NCBI GenBank assembly: GCA_014801585.1
Contig: JAAVDX010000032.1
Location: forward strand, 1-64,000
From: Bacteroides sp.
GTDB taxonomy: Bacteria; Bacteroidota; Bacteroidia; Bacteroidales; Muribaculaceae
Direction of reading: 5' to 3'
DNA: 64,000 nucleotides
The notes beneath the pieces were generated by a model. The model did not search any database. It was not told the origin of the DNA and saw nothing but the letters and a program-made list of their open reading frames with translations. The first letter of the stretch is position 1; each line of letters starts with the position of its first letter. This document shows positions 43,002 to 52,793 of the stretch, in pieces. Position numbers and translations under genes: made by a program.

Positions 43002-44303
43002 TCAGTCGGCGAGTTTCACTTTGTCGAAGTTGGCCTGAGAGAGCTTTTCGTTGACGTAGTCGGCGTCGACCGTGAAGGTCTTTACCTTCATTGAGGGAAC
43101 GTCGTACATTGCATCGACCATCACTGTCTCTACGATGGAACGCAGTCCGCGCGCACCGAGTTTGTACTCTATGGCCTTGTCGACGATCGCTTCCAGAGCA
43201 TCCTGAGTGAATTCCAGATCTACGCCGTCGATTTTGAAGAGCTTCTTGTATTGGCGCACAAGGGCATTCTTCGGTTCGGTAAGGATCTTGAGGAGTGCGT
43301 CGCGGTCGAGAGGATTGAGAGCCGTGAGCACCGGGAGTCGACCGATAATCTCGGGGATGAGACCGAAGCTCTTCAGGTCTTGCGGGAGGACGTAGCGCAT
43401 GAGGTTGCCTCGCTGCTGCTTCTTCATTGCTTCGTCTTTTCCATATCCAACGCTGTGGGTGTTGAGTCGGGATGCGATCTTGCGTTCGATACCGTCAAAC
43501 GCACCGCCGCAGATGAAGAGGATGTTCTTCGTGTCGACTGCTATGAGTTTCTGTTCAGGGTGTTTGCGTCCGCCGTTGGGGGGAACGAGTACTGTAGAAC
43601 CTTCGAGGAGTTTTAGCAGACCCTGCTGCACACCTTCGCCGGAGACGTCGCGGGTGATGGAGGGGTTGTCGCTTTTGCGGGCTATCTTGTCGATCTCGTC
43701 GATAAATACGATGCCTTTTTCGGCGCGCTCCACGTCGTAATCGCAGTTCTGGAGCAGGCGTGTAAGCAATGATTCGATATCCTCACCTACGTAGCCGGCC
43801 TCTGTCAGTACGGTAGCGTCGACTACGGCGAACGGCACGTCGAGCAATCTAGCGATTGATTTGGCAAGGAGTGTCTTGCCTGTGCCTGTCGGGCCTACCA
43901 TGATGATATTCGACTTCTCGATCTCCACCTCATCGGCATCCTGCGCGGCGATAGCTTTTTTAAGCGTAGCCTTTGGGGCGTTTTTATCCTTTGCAGCTTC
44001 CTGCGCTATACGTTTGTAATGGTTGTAGACTGCTACTGAGAGATATTTCTTCGCCTCTTCCTGTCCGATTACGTACTGGTCGAGATAAGCTTTAATCTCA
44101 TGCGGGGTCGGGATGTCGGCCTGATCATGTTTTTCGGGAGCCTGCTCTTTGGGGAGCTTTTTGAGAGCCTCGTCGCGTGCGCGGTCGATATATGCGATAC
44201 AATCCGTGCAGAGCGTCAGTCCGTCGAATACCTCCACGATTGGGGCGGCCTTGGAATCCGTCGCACCACACATCATGCATCGGGCCGTAACTTTCTTTGC
44301 CAT
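43002..44303 (-). CDS. clpX: ATP-dependent Clp protease ATP-binding subunit ClpX
   Basis: A 433-residue AAA+ unfoldase that feeds substrates to ClpP. The N-terminal zinc finger is present (CMMCGATDS...TLCTDCIAY, residues 9-38). Walker A is [13 protein letters not shown] near 137 and Walker B IVFIDEID near 200. Pore loop GYVGED and the sensor region follow. It is the third gene of tig-clpP-clpX, about 80 bp after clpP. A hairpin in that gap may lower clpX expression relative to clpP. Confidence 0.96.
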   Translation of the reverse strand: MAKKVTARCMMCGATDSKAAPIVEVFDGLTLCTDCIAYIDRARDEALKKLPKEQAPEKHDQADIPTPHEIKAYLDQYVIGQEEAKKYLSVAVYNHYKRIAQEAAKDKNAPKATLKKAIAAQDADEVEIEKSNIIMVGPTGTGKTLLAKSIARLLDVPFAVVDATVLTEAGYVGEDIESLLTRLLQNCDYDVERAEKGIVFIDEIDKIARKSDNPSITRDVSGEGVQQGLLKLLEGSTVLVPPNGGRKHPEQKLIAVDTKNILFICGGAFDGIERKIASRLNTHSVGYGKDEAMKKQQRGNLMRYVLPQDLKSFGLIPEIIGRLPVLTALNPLDRDALLKILTEPKNALVRQYKKLFKIDGVDLEFTQDALEAIVDKAIEYKLGARGLRSIVETVMVDAMYDVPSMKVKTFTVDADYVNEKLSQANFDKVKLAD

Positions 44304-44326
44304 TTATTTTATCTGCTTTATTAATC

Positions 44327-44365
44327 AAAAGAGCGACCCTTCAGGGAGTGAAGGGCCGGTCTTTT
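44327..44365 (-). terminator. Hairpin between clpP and clpX
   Basis: CCCTTC / GAAGGG core with a 7-base loop, extended by GA-AAAA/TTTT-TC pairs with two mismatches, and TTTTGATTAA after it on the minus strand. It is probably a partial terminator, since clpX follows. Confidence 0.6.
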
Positions 44366-44384
44366 TGAGATGATTCGATTTAAC

Positions 44385-45092
44385 TTATTTCTTGCGGTTG
44401 TTGACAAGAATCTTGTCGATCATGCCGTATTCCTTGGCTTCGGATGCAATCATCCAGTAGTCGCGGTCGGAGTCGGCCGCTACTTTGTCGAAGGGCATGC
44501 CGCTATGGTCGGAGATGATGCGATAGAGTTCATCCTTGAGTTTGAGAATCTCGCGGGCAGTGATCTCGATATCGGATGCCTGACCTTGGATTCCGCCGAG
44601 AGGCTGATGAATCATCACGCGGGAGTGAGGGAGGGCGAAACGCTTACCCTTTTCGCCGGCTACGAGAAGCACGGCGGCCATCGATGCGGCCATACCTGTG
44701 CAGATAGTGGATACGTCGGAGTTGACGTACTGCATAGTGTCGTAGATGCCGAGACCTGCATATACACTTCCGCCGGGGGAATTGATATAGAGGGAGATAT
44801 CCTTATCGGGATCTACGGAGTCGAGATAGAGCATCTGAGCCTGGATGATGTTTGCGCTCTGGTCGGTGACCTGAGTGCCGAGGAAGATGATGCGGTCCAT
44901 CATCAGGCGTGAGAAGACGTCCATCTGAGTGACGTTGAGCTGGCGCTCTTCGAGGATATAGGGGTTGAGATAGTCGGCCTGCGGCATGGAAACGGCACCG
45001 GCCGAAGCATCTACATATTTCACATACGAATCAAGCGTGTTGGAATTTACGCCAAGATGATTCACGGCAAAATTTCTGAAATCGTTCTGCAT
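44385..45092 (-). CDS. clpP: ATP-dependent Clp protease proteolytic subunit ClpP
   Basis: A 235-residue serine peptidase. Catalytic Ser lies in [11 protein letters not shown] near residue 132 and His in [11 protein letters not shown] near 157; the Asp is in the following region (SDRDYWM). Compared with E. coli ClpP it has about 35 extra N-terminal residues ([17 protein letters not shown]), as in other Bacteroidales. It assembles as a heptameric double ring with ClpX. Second gene of tig-clpP-clpX. Confidence 0.96.
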   Translation of the reverse strand: MQNDFRNFAVNHLGVNSNTLDSYVKYVDASAGAVSMPQADYLNPYILEERQLNVTQMDVFSRLMMDRIIFLGTQVTDQSANIIQAQMLYLDSVDPDKDISLYINSPGGSVYAGLGIYDTMQYVNSDVSTICTGMAASMAAVLLVAGEKGKRFALPHSRVMIHQPLGGIQGQASDIEITAREILKLKDELYRIISDHSGMPFDKVAADSDRDYWMIASEAKEYGMIDKILVNNRKK

Positions 45093-45172
45093 AATTCTGA
45101 TTTTGAGTTTTTATTATTTTCATTAGTTTATCCCTCAATTATCAGATATTTATATAATCTTTGAGAGATATG

Positions 45173-45216
45173 TATAATCCCGAGCGATGCTCGGAACGGC
45201 GTCGCCCGGGATTATA
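45173..45216 (-). terminator. Hairpin between tig and clpP
   Basis: TATAATCCCGAGCG pairs with CGCCCGGGATTATA (one mismatch) across a 16-base loop. No U-run follows on the minus strand, so it may be a processing or stabilising hairpin rather than a full stop. Confidence 0.55.
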
Positions 45217-45266
45217 CTCTAATTGACGTTTTTCTTTTGCTTTCGATGAATTGCAGTCGAGTGGAA

Positions 45267-46646
45267 TTACTCTGCTGCTTCAGCCGACTCTTCAGCTGCG
45301 GGAGCGAAGAGAGCCTGGAATTCGGCTACGCTGACTTTCTTGTCGTCGAGGCTGACGTTGTCGCGCACAGCGGTAAACACCTTGAATTCCATTGCCTGAT
45401 CGGCCATGCGACGGGCAGTCTTCTCATCCTTGAGCATCTCCTGAGAATATTTCTCAAGCAGATCGTCGGGCACGTTGGCCATGCCATACTGAGCAAACTG
45501 CTGGATGACTGCCTGCTTTGCGAGGTTGACGAGATCTTCCTGCTCCACCTTGATATCAAACTGCTTTGCGATAGCGGAAGCGATGAGATCCCATTCGAGC
45601 TGGCCACGCATACCTGCGAATGCTTCGTCAACGTTCTCGGCCGTGAGCTGCTCGTTGGCCTGTACGAGATAGTCCTTAAGGATCTCTTCGGGGAGTTCGA
45701 GCTGACCTACAGCTTTCACGATGCCGTCCTTAGCGTCGATTGTGAAGCGATAGAAGGAATCGTTCTTGAGAGCGTTGGCCATCATATCTTTGAGGGCTGC
45801 ACGATATTCTTCTTCGTTGTGAACTTTATCCTTGCCGAAGAGCTGATCGAAGTATTCCTGATCGAGAGCTGCGGGTTCTACTACGATGATATCCTTGATC
45901 TCAAGGCTGAAGTCGCCCTGGTGGTCCTTAGTCTGATCCTTTTCAATGTTGAGCATTGAAGAGAGTTCGGTCTCATTACCGTTGCAGGTCTTGTAGGGGT
46001 TGAAGACTACGGTCTCACCTACTTTCTTGCCTTCGAAGAGAGCTGTCTGCTCTTTATCTTTGAAGTAAGAGGGAGCTACGATACCGTTTTCCACAACGAT
46101 ACCACCCTCTTTGGGCTGACCGTTTTCGTCGAGTTCGGTAATTACGCCCTTCACGAGTGCGTTGGGCTCGACAGTCTCACCGCTTACCTGCTTGCCGAAG
46201 CGCTGACGGAACTGCTTGCTCTCGTTGTCGATCATCTCATCGGTCACTTCGATTTCATAGAAGGGGACGTGGAGATCCTTGTTGACGTGAGTGTCGATTT
46301 CGGGAGCTACACCGACTTTGAATTTGAAGGTGAAGTCCTTGTCGGCCATGCTGAAGTCGTCGTTCTTGACGGGCACGGGATTACCGAGCACGGCGAGATT
46401 TTCCTGACGGATATAGTTGTAGACGGCTTCGCCTACCTCTTTATTGATTACGTCATACTTGACGGCTTCGCCATACTTCTTGCGAAGAAGACCCATGGGA
46501 GTGTGGCCCGGACGGAAACCGGGTTCGGGACGATGCTTGGAGATTTCCTTAAGTTGTTTCTCTACCTTGTCGGCATAGTCTTTCTCCTCGAGAGTCACGG
46601 TGATTTCACCGTTGACGTTGTCAAGTTTGTTATACGTTACGTTCAT
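45267..46646 (-). CDS. tig: Trigger factor chaperone
   Basis: A 459-residue ribosome-associated chaperone. The ribosome-binding signature GFRPGHTPMGLLRKKYG is near residue 43. A degenerate FKBP-type region follows (~150-240), then the long helical arms with LEWDLIASAIAKQF. The end is Ala/Glu-rich. Upstream, a TAACTTTG box at 46806-46799 would give a leader of about 150 nt. It heads the tig-clpP-clpX order found in many bacteria. Confidence 0.95.
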   Translation of the reverse strand: MNVTYNKLDNVNGEITVTLEEKDYADKVEKQLKEISKHRPEPGFRPGHTPMGLLRKKYGEAVKYDVINKEVGEAVYNYIRQENLAVLGNPVPVKNDDFSMADKDFTFKFKVGVAPEIDTHVNKDLHVPFYEIEVTDEMIDNESKQFRQRFGKQVSGETVEPNALVKGVITELDENGQPKEGGIVVENGIVAPSYFKDKEQTALFEGKKVGETVVFNPYKTCNGNETELSSMLNIEKDQTKDHQGDFSLEIKDIIVVEPAALDQEYFDQLFGKDKVHNEEEYRAALKDMMANALKNDSFYRFTIDAKDGIVKAVGQLELPEEILKDYLVQANEQLTAENVDEAFAGMRGQLEWDLIASAIAKQFDIKVEQEDLVNLAKQAVIQQFAQYGMANVPDDLLEKYSQEMLKDEKTARRMADQAMEFKVFTAVRDNVSLDDKKVSVAEFQALFAPAAEESAEAAE

Positions 46647-46864
46647 TTTTCTTTTTATGATTATTTTTGATAATTAGCATGCAAATATCGTGCCAATTTT
46701 TCAAAATTTACCTCAAATCTTTCTTAAAATTCCCGGTAAATTTTTCTGATCGGCCCGATCTTCGGATCATCTCCGGCCAAAACCGACAATCCGAATTGCA
46801 AAGTTAATAATTTTTTTTCAGATTCCTATAGATTATGGTATATTACCTATATATTATAGGTGGA

Positions 46865-48256
46865 TCATACGCTGAAGAAGGTCTCGAAGACGCGTGCCGT
46901 GTCGAGATGGTCGCTGACACCTGCTGTCTCGCATGCGGAGTGCATGGCCCAGATGGCGCATCCCATGTCGACTCCGGCCAGATCAAGCTGGGAAGTGAGG
47001 ATATTGCCGAGGGTCGATCCGCCTGCCACGTCGGCATGATTCACGAAATACTGACATTTTACTCCGGCCCTTTCGCAGAGTCCGCGGAAGATAGCGTCGC
47101 CGCGCGAGTCGGTCATATATTTGCAGTTGGCATTGATCTTCACGACGGGGCCGCCTCCGATGACGGGATGATTCGTCGGGTCGTATTTTTCGTTGTAGTT
47201 GGGATGCCAGGCATGTGCGTCGTCGGCTGAAATCATAAAACTGTCGGCTATGGCACGGAGGAAGTTTTCGGAGTTTTCTTCGCCATGCAGGGCGTTGGTG
47301 ATTCGCAGCAGGATGTTGCGCAGCGTGGGGGCGGCGGCTCCCTGGCGAGTGCCGCTGCCGGTCTCTTCATTATCGAATACTGCCATTACGCGGGTAGCCG
47401 CGGTCGGGGTCTCGGCCTGCGCGAGGAGCGCCTGCAGGGAGGTGAAGGCCATTGAGAGGTCGTCGATACGCCCTGACATGAGATATTCGTTGTGGGCGCC
47501 GGCAAGTCGGGCATTATCTACGGGATAAAGCACAGCCTCCATACCGAGAATATCCTCCGGAGCTACTCCGGCTGCGTCGGCGAGCATACATTTCACTACT
47601 CCGCCCATCTTCTTGAATTCCGCATACTCCTCTTTAGTGTATTGGCCAATGACGGGTTTCATATCTTTCTGCACGGATAGCGGATTACCATCGTTGACTC
47701 CGCGATTGAAATGGATTGCAAGGTGAGGAATAAGGGCTATGGGGTCTTCAAGGTCGACTATAACGCTTTCTGGGTGCATCACGTCTTCGGAGCGAAGCAT
47801 CAGGCGGGCGGCTATCGAAAGAGGACGGTCAAACCATGTGTACATGATTCCGCCACCGTACTTCTCAACATTGAGACTGACCGTGCCGCCGTCGCCGTAA
47901 ATTTCGGGGTTGGGCTTGAGTTTGAATCCCGGGCTGTCGCTATGGGATGAGATGATATGGAATCCGGCATCCCCGGGGAGCGCTTCGCCTGCGACGAATG
48001 CGAAGAGAGCCGTGTCGTTCTGTACTACGTAATATTTTCCGCCGGGTTGAATATCCCAGGGTTCGGTAAGGGATAGCGGCTGAAAACCGTATTCTTCCAG
48101 TTCGTTGACCATTACGTTGACTGCAAGAAAATTGCATCGGCTTTCGTCGAGCCAGCCCATGAGCTGGGCTGTGCGGATCATATCGGTGGCTTCACGCAGT
48201 GTGATTGCATCTTCGGGTGACTGACCCTCGGGAGCGGTAGTATGTTGTTGTTCCAT
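46865..48256 (-). CDS. M18 family aminopeptidase
   Basis: A 463-residue zinc aminopeptidase (aspartyl aminopeptidase type). Metal-ligand and catalytic blocks are present: SHSDSPGFKLKPNPE near 105, NEETGSGTRQGAA near 300, and HADVAGGSTLGNILTSQ near 410, with AMHSACETAG close to the end. No signal peptide, so cytosolic. It would release acidic or neutral N-terminal residues from peptides. Single gene, 215 bp from tig. Confidence 0.92.
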   Translation of the reverse strand: MEQQHTTAPEGQSPEDAITLREATDMIRTAQLMGWLDESRCNFLAVNVMVNELEEYGFQPLSLTEPWDIQPGGKYYVVQNDTALFAFVAGEALPGDAGFHIISSHSDSPGFKLKPNPEIYGDGGTVSLNVEKYGGGIMYTWFDRPLSIAARLMLRSEDVMHPESVIVDLEDPIALIPHLAIHFNRGVNDGNPLSVQKDMKPVIGQYTKEEYAEFKKMGGVVKCMLADAAGVAPEDILGMEAVLYPVDNARLAGAHNEYLMSGRIDDLSMAFTSLQALLAQAETPTAATRVMAVFDNEETGSGTRQGAAAPTLRNILLRITNALHGEENSENFLRAIADSFMISADDAHAWHPNYNEKYDPTNHPVIGGGPVVKINANCKYMTDSRGDAIFRGLCERAGVKCQYFVNHADVAGGSTLGNILTSQLDLAGVDMGCAIWAMHSACETAGVSDHLDTARVFETFFSV

Positions 48257-48372
48257 TGGTTGAATCGGGATTGTGGTATATATCAGGTTTGGTGTATATT
48301 GGGTTTATATATTTTTAAGCCGGACTGAGCCTTGCGACTTATGAGACAGATATGTCGAAGCCGACGGAGGGA

Positions 48373-49008
48373 TTACGCCTTATAATATATGTTGTTGAGC
48401 GCGCGCAGCACGTTACAGAGCGTCTGACTCCAATAGGCCACAAAGTTTTCGTGACATTCGCGATAGGCTCCTTCAAGTTCGTCACCGTCGGTCTCTTTTA
48501 CCACGGATATGAAATTATAGAGTGGCTGGAAGATGTCGGCCAGACATTCTGCCACGGATGCTGCTATCGGAGTGTCACTGTATTTCATATCCTCTTCGAA
48601 GGTCTCGAGAAATACGTCGTCGGGGCCGAGCAAACCTTCAATATGCCGACGCACACTTTCGTAGTAGTCTTCATCGACGTAGTTGGCATAATACGTTGAG
48701 GCCCCTTCCTCTTCGAGCGATACATAGCCGTCGAGATCAAGATCCTCATCGTCAAAACCGTCAGCTGCATCCTCTTCCCCTTCGGGAGTGAGATTATCGG
48801 AATCGTCGTTGTCGGCCACCTCGTCATCCAGAGGTTGGGAAAATTCCAGATAAAGGCGCGGAAGCAACTGTAATACCTCTTTGATGAAATCCCGTTCATC
48901 AGATTCGGCGGCATTCTCCACCGTGACACAATAGCGGGCTGCGATGGCTGTCGCTCCTAAGAGTCTGTGACGCTTTTCTTCTTTTTCCATATCGTTATTC
49001 CTTTTCAA
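48373..49008 (-). CDS. DUF5063 domain-containing protein
   Basis: A 211-residue cytosolic protein matching the DUF5063 pattern in Bacteroidales: LLPRLYLEFS near residue 48, YYESVRRHIEGLLGPDDVFLE and KYSDTPIAASVAECLADIFQPLYNF, ending in CHENFVAYWSQTLCNVLRALNNIYY. An acidic insert of about 40 residues (NDDSDN...DGFDDEDLDLDG) is unusually rich in Asp/Glu. Function unknown. It lies 14 bp after nadD on the same strand, so it is probably co-transcribed with nadD and perhaps gmk and yicC. Confidence 0.82.
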   Translation of the reverse strand: MKRNNDMEKEEKRHRLLGATAIAARYCVTVENAAESDERDFIKEVLQLLPRLYLEFSQPLDDEVADNDDSDNLTPEGEEDAADGFDDEDLDLDGYVSLEEEGASTYYANYVDEDYYESVRRHIEGLLGPDDVFLETFEEDMKYSDTPIAASVAECLADIFQPLYNFISVVKETDGDELEGAYRECHENFVAYWSQTLCNVLRALNNIYYKA

Positions 49009-49022
49009 TTGTTATAACGCTT

Positions 49023-49637
49023 TTAGTCGGCATAAAGGTCGGGATGAGATCCGATATATCTTATTACGGCTGCGGGGACGGGGAGATTCATCGTCAATGT
49101 GAGGTCATTTCTCCTGCCTTGGGCAATCATTCGTCTGACCTGAGTGGAAGAATATGGAAATTCTTCAACTCCTTTCAGAAGGCTGACTCCCTGGGGGAGC
49201 GGATCGGGAATAGCCGAATCGGGACGGGGATAGACTATCAAACCGAAGTCTTTCAGTATCACTTCGGGCGATTTCCAACGCTGGAGGTTAGCAAGGTTAT
49301 CCCCTCCCCCGATCCATACGAATCTGACGTCGGGATAAATCTGTGAAAGTCGCTTCAGGGTGTCTACCGTATAGGACGGCCGCGGCAGCGAAAATTCAAA
49401 ATCGCTCACCTTTATCCGCTCCTTTTCATCGTCTGTGAGCGAATCTACGGCGAGTCGGACCATTTCGAGACGTGCCGATTCGGGAGCGTGAAGCGCACCA
49501 CGTTTCAGCGGATTCTCAGGCGACACCATCAGCCACACCTCATCGAGCCCGCACTCACGCAAAGCTCCGCGGGCAACCGCCAGATGCCCTTCATGGATAG
49601 GATCAAAACTCCCGCCAAAGATTCCGATCTTACGCAT
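49023..49637 (-). CDS. nadD: Nicotinate-nucleotide adenylyltransferase
   Basis: About 204 residues from MRKIGIFGG, preferred because the family starts a few residues before the nucleotidyl-transferase motif. The GIFGGSFDPIHEGHLAVAR loop holds the T/HxGH-type signature; FVWIGGGDNLANLQRWK and the C-terminal YSSTQVRRMI are also diagnostic. It makes deamido-NAD from nicotinate mononucleotide in NAD synthesis. Gene order yicC-gmk-nadD is common in Bacteroidales. Confidence 0.93.
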   Translation of the reverse strand: MRKIGIFGGSFDPIHEGHLAVARGALRECGLDEVWLMVSPENPLKRGALHAPESARLEMVRLAVDSLTDDEKERIKVSDFEFSLPRPSYTVDTLKRLSQIYPDVRFVWIGGGDNLANLQRWKSPEVILKDFGLIVYPRPDSAIPDPLPQGVSLLKGVEEFPYSSTQVRRMIAQGRRNDLTLTMNLPVPAAVIRYIGSHPDLYAD

Positions 49638-49766
49638 TTCCCGTATTAGCTGAATTTCCTGCATATCCCGAAGCGCCCTGCTAAGAACAGTCAAATAAAG
49701 TCATCATTAATGTCTTTACCCCAACTACTTATTCAAGTTGCGCAAGTTCAAGTCTCGAAGCAGATC

Positions 49767-49796
49767 TTATTACTTATTACTTATTACTTATTACTT
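49767..49796. repeat. Perfect AAGTAAT heptamer run overlapping the end of gmk
   Basis: Four exact heptamers read as TTATTAC on the plus strand. The run encodes the last codons of gmk (VISNK) and its stop. It is the cleanest tandem array of this family in the window. Confidence 0.8.
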
Positions 49797-50364
49797 CAGA
49801 CTTGATAAAGGCCTTTATCAAGTCTGCGACTTTCTCGGCGGCGGCATCGATATCGTCGTTTACCACCTGCTCATCATAGCTGTCGGCGAATCCGAGTTCA
49901 TATTCAGCCTTACCGAGACGGCGGGCTATCGTCTCGTCAGAATCCGTAGCCCGACCTCTGAGCCGACGTTCCAGTTCCTCAAGACTCGGAGGAAGAATGA
50001 AGATCGACAGAGCAGAATCACCGAAACAGCGCTTTACGTTGAGTCCTCCCTTCACGTCAATATCCATGATAAGATTCCGACCTTCTGACGTGACACGCTC
50101 TACTTCGCTCTTAAGAGTACCGTAGCAAGTGCCGGGATATACCTCTTCCCATTCTACAAACTCTCCGGCCTCAACCCGGTCGGAGAATTCCTGAGAAGTG
50201 AGGAAGTAATATTCCTTGCCGTGCTGCTCTTCGCCGCGCGGCGCACGGCTCGTAGCTGAGATCGAAAAACCGAGACGTAGTTCCGGTCGGTCGATGAGGC
50301 GCCGGATAATGGTGGATTTGCCTGTGCCGGAGGGGGCGGAAAGTATGATTATCTTACCTTTCAT
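49777..50364 (-). CDS. gmk: Guanylate kinase
   Basis: A 195-residue kinase that turns GMP into GDP with ATP. The P-loop LSAPSGTGKSTIIRRL is at residues 8-23; GMP-binding SATSRAPRGEEQHGKEYYFL near 36 and the lid with RRLRGRATDSDETIARRL near 130 follow. The C-terminus ends VISNK, encoded by AAGTAATAAG repeats that then provide TAATAA stops. It lies 12 bp after yicC. Confidence 0.95.
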   Translation of the reverse strand: MKGKIIILSAPSGTGKSTIIRRLIDRPELRLGFSISATSRAPRGEEQHGKEYYFLTSQEFSDRVEAGEFVEWEEVYPGTCYGTLKSEVERVTSEGRNLIMDIDVKGGLNVKRCFGDSALSIFILPPSLEELERRLRGRATDSDETIARRLGKAEYELGFADSYDEQVVNDDIDAAAEKVADLIKAFIKSEVISNK

Positions 50365-50376
50365 CTTGCGGAGGAT

Positions 50377-51267
50377 TTACAAAACGTTAAGCACCTGTTC
50401 TTTAATCTGTTCCAGTTCATCTTTCATGCCGACTACGATCTTCTGCATGTCGGCATTATTGCTTTTCGAACCGAGAGTATTGATTTCCCGGCCCATCTCC
50501 TGGGCGATGAAACCGAGTTTCTTACCCTGACCGGCTTCAGGACGTGGCGAGTCGGCCGCTCCGAGAGTGGCAAGGAAATAGTCGAGATGCGAACGCAGAC
50601 GCAGCTTCTCTTCGCTGACGTCGAGTTTTTCTATATAAAATATGAGTTCCTGTTCGAGGCGTCCCTTATCGTAGTCGACTCCGCGCAAGGAAGCCAATTG
50701 CTCCTCCAGACGTTGACGAATTTTCTCGACGCGACTTTTCTCAAACGGTTCTACCTTCTCAAGCAAAGCGCGGATATTTGCAATCTTCTCGCAGAAGAAT
50801 TTGTAGAGCTTGGCACCCTCAGTGATGCGGAAATCTGTCAGAGCCTCAAGCGCTATGCGCAGAGCTTCAAGAAAGGCAGCTTTATCGGTGTCGGCTGCTT
50901 CTTCAGTCTTCGACTGCCACACTTCCGGCAGACGTAACAGGGAGGCATACCAATCGGAGGGTTCGGGCAGCCCAAGTTCCTCCTTCATGCGGGAAATCTG
51001 AGCCTTATAGTTGGCGAGAGTCGGAAGATTCAGAGAGAGAGTCTCGGAAGCGGCCGTATGCTCAACCTGCACAGCCATTTCGACCTTTCCGCGTTCAAGC
51101 ACTTTCGAAGCGACGTTGCGAGCCTCAATCTCCATCTCGCGGAAATAAGACGGCACGCGCATAAACAGATCCAACTGTTTGGAATTTAAAGATTTCACCT
51201 CAATGGTGATTTTCTTACTCGCAGATTCGGCGCTCCCGCGTCCGAATCCTGTCATCGACAATATCAT
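50377..51267 (-). CDS. YicC family endoribonuclease
   Basis: About 296 residues from MILSMTGFGRG, the usual YicC start; the ORF's 26 extra N-terminal residues are rejected for that reason. The N-terminal YicC domain (SMTGFGRGSAE...EVKSLNSKQLDLFMRVP) and C-terminal DUF1732 (REINTLGSKSNNADMQKIVVGMKDELEQIKEQVLNV) are intact, with the conserved EIxxLGSK and QVLNV. YicC proteins are linked to RNA cleavage and stationary-phase survival. First gene of a likely yicC-gmk-nadD-DUF5063 transcript. Confidence 0.9.
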   Translation of the reverse strand: MILSMTGFGRGSAESASKKITIEVKSLNSKQLDLFMRVPSYFREMEIEARNVASKVLERGKVEMAVQVEHTAASETLSLNLPTLANYKAQISRMKEELGLPEPSDWYASLLRLPEVWQSKTEEAADTDKAAFLEALRIALEALTDFRITEGAKLYKFFCEKIANIRALLEKVEPFEKSRVEKIRQRLEEQLASLRGVDYDKGRLEQELIFYIEKLDVSEEKLRLRSHLDYFLATLGAADSPRPEAGQGKKLGFIAQEMGREINTLGSKSNNADMQKIVVGMKDELEQIKEQVLNVL

Positions 51268-51496
51268 GGATTTATTGCTAAATAGTTTCGGGTTGTGCTG
51301 ATGAAGCCGGAGCATATAACGTGTCATATAAGCAATCGGCCTCATCCTGACTAATCACCCAACAACCAATCCTAACTAATGCAAAATTAATAAAAATCTC
51401 CATAATTTCCAAGAACTCAAATTGTACTTGCCCAAAACTGCTCTCAACATCCACCCCTATCCCATATATTTCACACGCCTATACCATATGTCTGAA

Positions 51497-52765
51497 TCAG
51501 ATGAAGTTTTCGAACTCCCACGCCGAGAGATGCCTTACTCCGTCGCGCATCTGGAAAGTGTCTTCGTCCATCGTGACGAGAATTTTTTCTCCTTCTCCCT
51601 TGATGCCTTTGAATGCACCGTATTCTCTTTCTGCAGTCGGATGGTCTTCCACACTGTATGCTACCTGCACATATAGGATTCGTCTCCCCATAGTAGCGAC
51701 AAAGTCAACTTCTGCATTGTGCAGCACACCGGTATTTACTTGATACCCTTTTCTTAACAATATCAAGTAAACTATTCCCTCCAGAGTATACCCCCTGCCA
51801 TAGGCTGCCGTTGGAAACAGATAATTATGATAAGCTTGATCGTTGGGATAGATCTTGAAATTACCTCCAAGCAGTTCTTTTCCTGAAATATTATAGCGTA
51901 CCGATTTATGCAATAAAAACGCTTCCTGAAGGTATTCTATATATGATGCGATCGTGTCGTAACTTGCTTTGCTGCCGCGTCCTTTCATATATTTGACAAT
52001 ACCTGTGACCGACACCATGCTGGATGCGTTATTGACAAGATATGAAAATATACGCTCAAGCAAGGCGACATCTTTTATGGCGTATCTCCTTACAATGTCT
52101 TTAAGCATTATTGAATCCCTGAGACCTTCCACATATCGTTGCTTTACGTCGAAATCAGGCAGATTGATGAGTTCCGGCAGTCCACCGTCTTTAAGGTATT
52201 TCAGAAAAGATGTTCTGTTTTTTTCTTCATTCATGACTCCGATATATTCTGAAAACGAGAACGGATACACCGTCATGTCGACGTATCTGCCTGACAGCAA
52301 GGTTGCCAGTTCTCCCGACAGTAGACGGGAGTTGGATCCTGATAAGAAGACTTCGGTTTCGAAAATATAATCCTGGGATAAGGAATTTACAGTCTTTTCC
52401 CATCCGTCGATGTCCTGTACTTCATCTATGAAGATATGCACTCGGCCATTGACCGCAATCTTTTTGCGATACGTCTCAATTAATTTATTTAGATCATTGT
52501 GCGTCTGTAGAAAATCAAAAGCGGATAGTTCCCTGTTGATGAATAGTATATTACGTCTCTCTACCCCCATGTCGATCAATTGCATGGCCAATTGCCGCAT
52601 GATATAGCTTTTGCCTGAACGCCGTTGCCCCGTAAGGATTTTCACCAGCCTGTTACCGGTAAATTTGATAAGTTTTTCTGTATATTCTTTCCGTGGATAA
52701 CCTATCGGGAGTATTTTCCCGTCCCAAATATTATAGGGTGCTATTTTATTGAGAATTTCGTCCAT
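51497..52765 (-). CDS. AAA family ATPase with DUF4143
   Basis: About 422 residues from MDEILNKIAPYNIWDGK. The ORF extends 50 codons upstream through an AT-rich palindromic region that is read as regulatory, not coding. AAA_14 core: Walker A LTGQRRSGKSYIMRQL near residue 35 and Walker B VHIFIDEVQDIDGWEK near 108. DUF4143 fills the C-terminal half, with a PD-(D/E)xK-like end (EVDFVATMGRRILYVQVAYSV). This family is abundant in host-associated Bacteroidales and varies between strains; its role is unknown. Three palindromes at 52794-52896 suggest it is repressed by a dimeric regulator, perhaps itself. Confidence 0.85.
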   Translation of the reverse strand: MDEILNKIAPYNIWDGKILPIGYPRKEYTEKLIKFTGNRLVKILTGQRRSGKSYIMRQLAMQLIDMGVERRNILFINRELSAFDFLQTHNDLNKLIETYRKKIAVNGRVHIFIDEVQDIDGWEKTVNSLSQDYIFETEVFLSGSNSRLLSGELATLLSGRYVDMTVYPFSFSEYIGVMNEEKNRTSFLKYLKDGGLPELINLPDFDVKQRYVEGLRDSIMLKDIVRRYAIKDVALLERIFSYLVNNASSMVSVTGIVKYMKGRGSKASYDTIASYIEYLQEAFLLHKSVRYNISGKELLGGNFKIYPNDQAYHNYLFPTAAYGRGYTLEGIVYLILLRKGYQVNTGVLHNAEVDFVATMGRRILYVQVAYSVEDHPTAEREYGAFKGIKGEGEKILVTMDEDTFQMRDGVRHLSAWEFENFI

Positions 52766-52793
52766 ATTCAATTTTTTTACAAATATAATAAAA

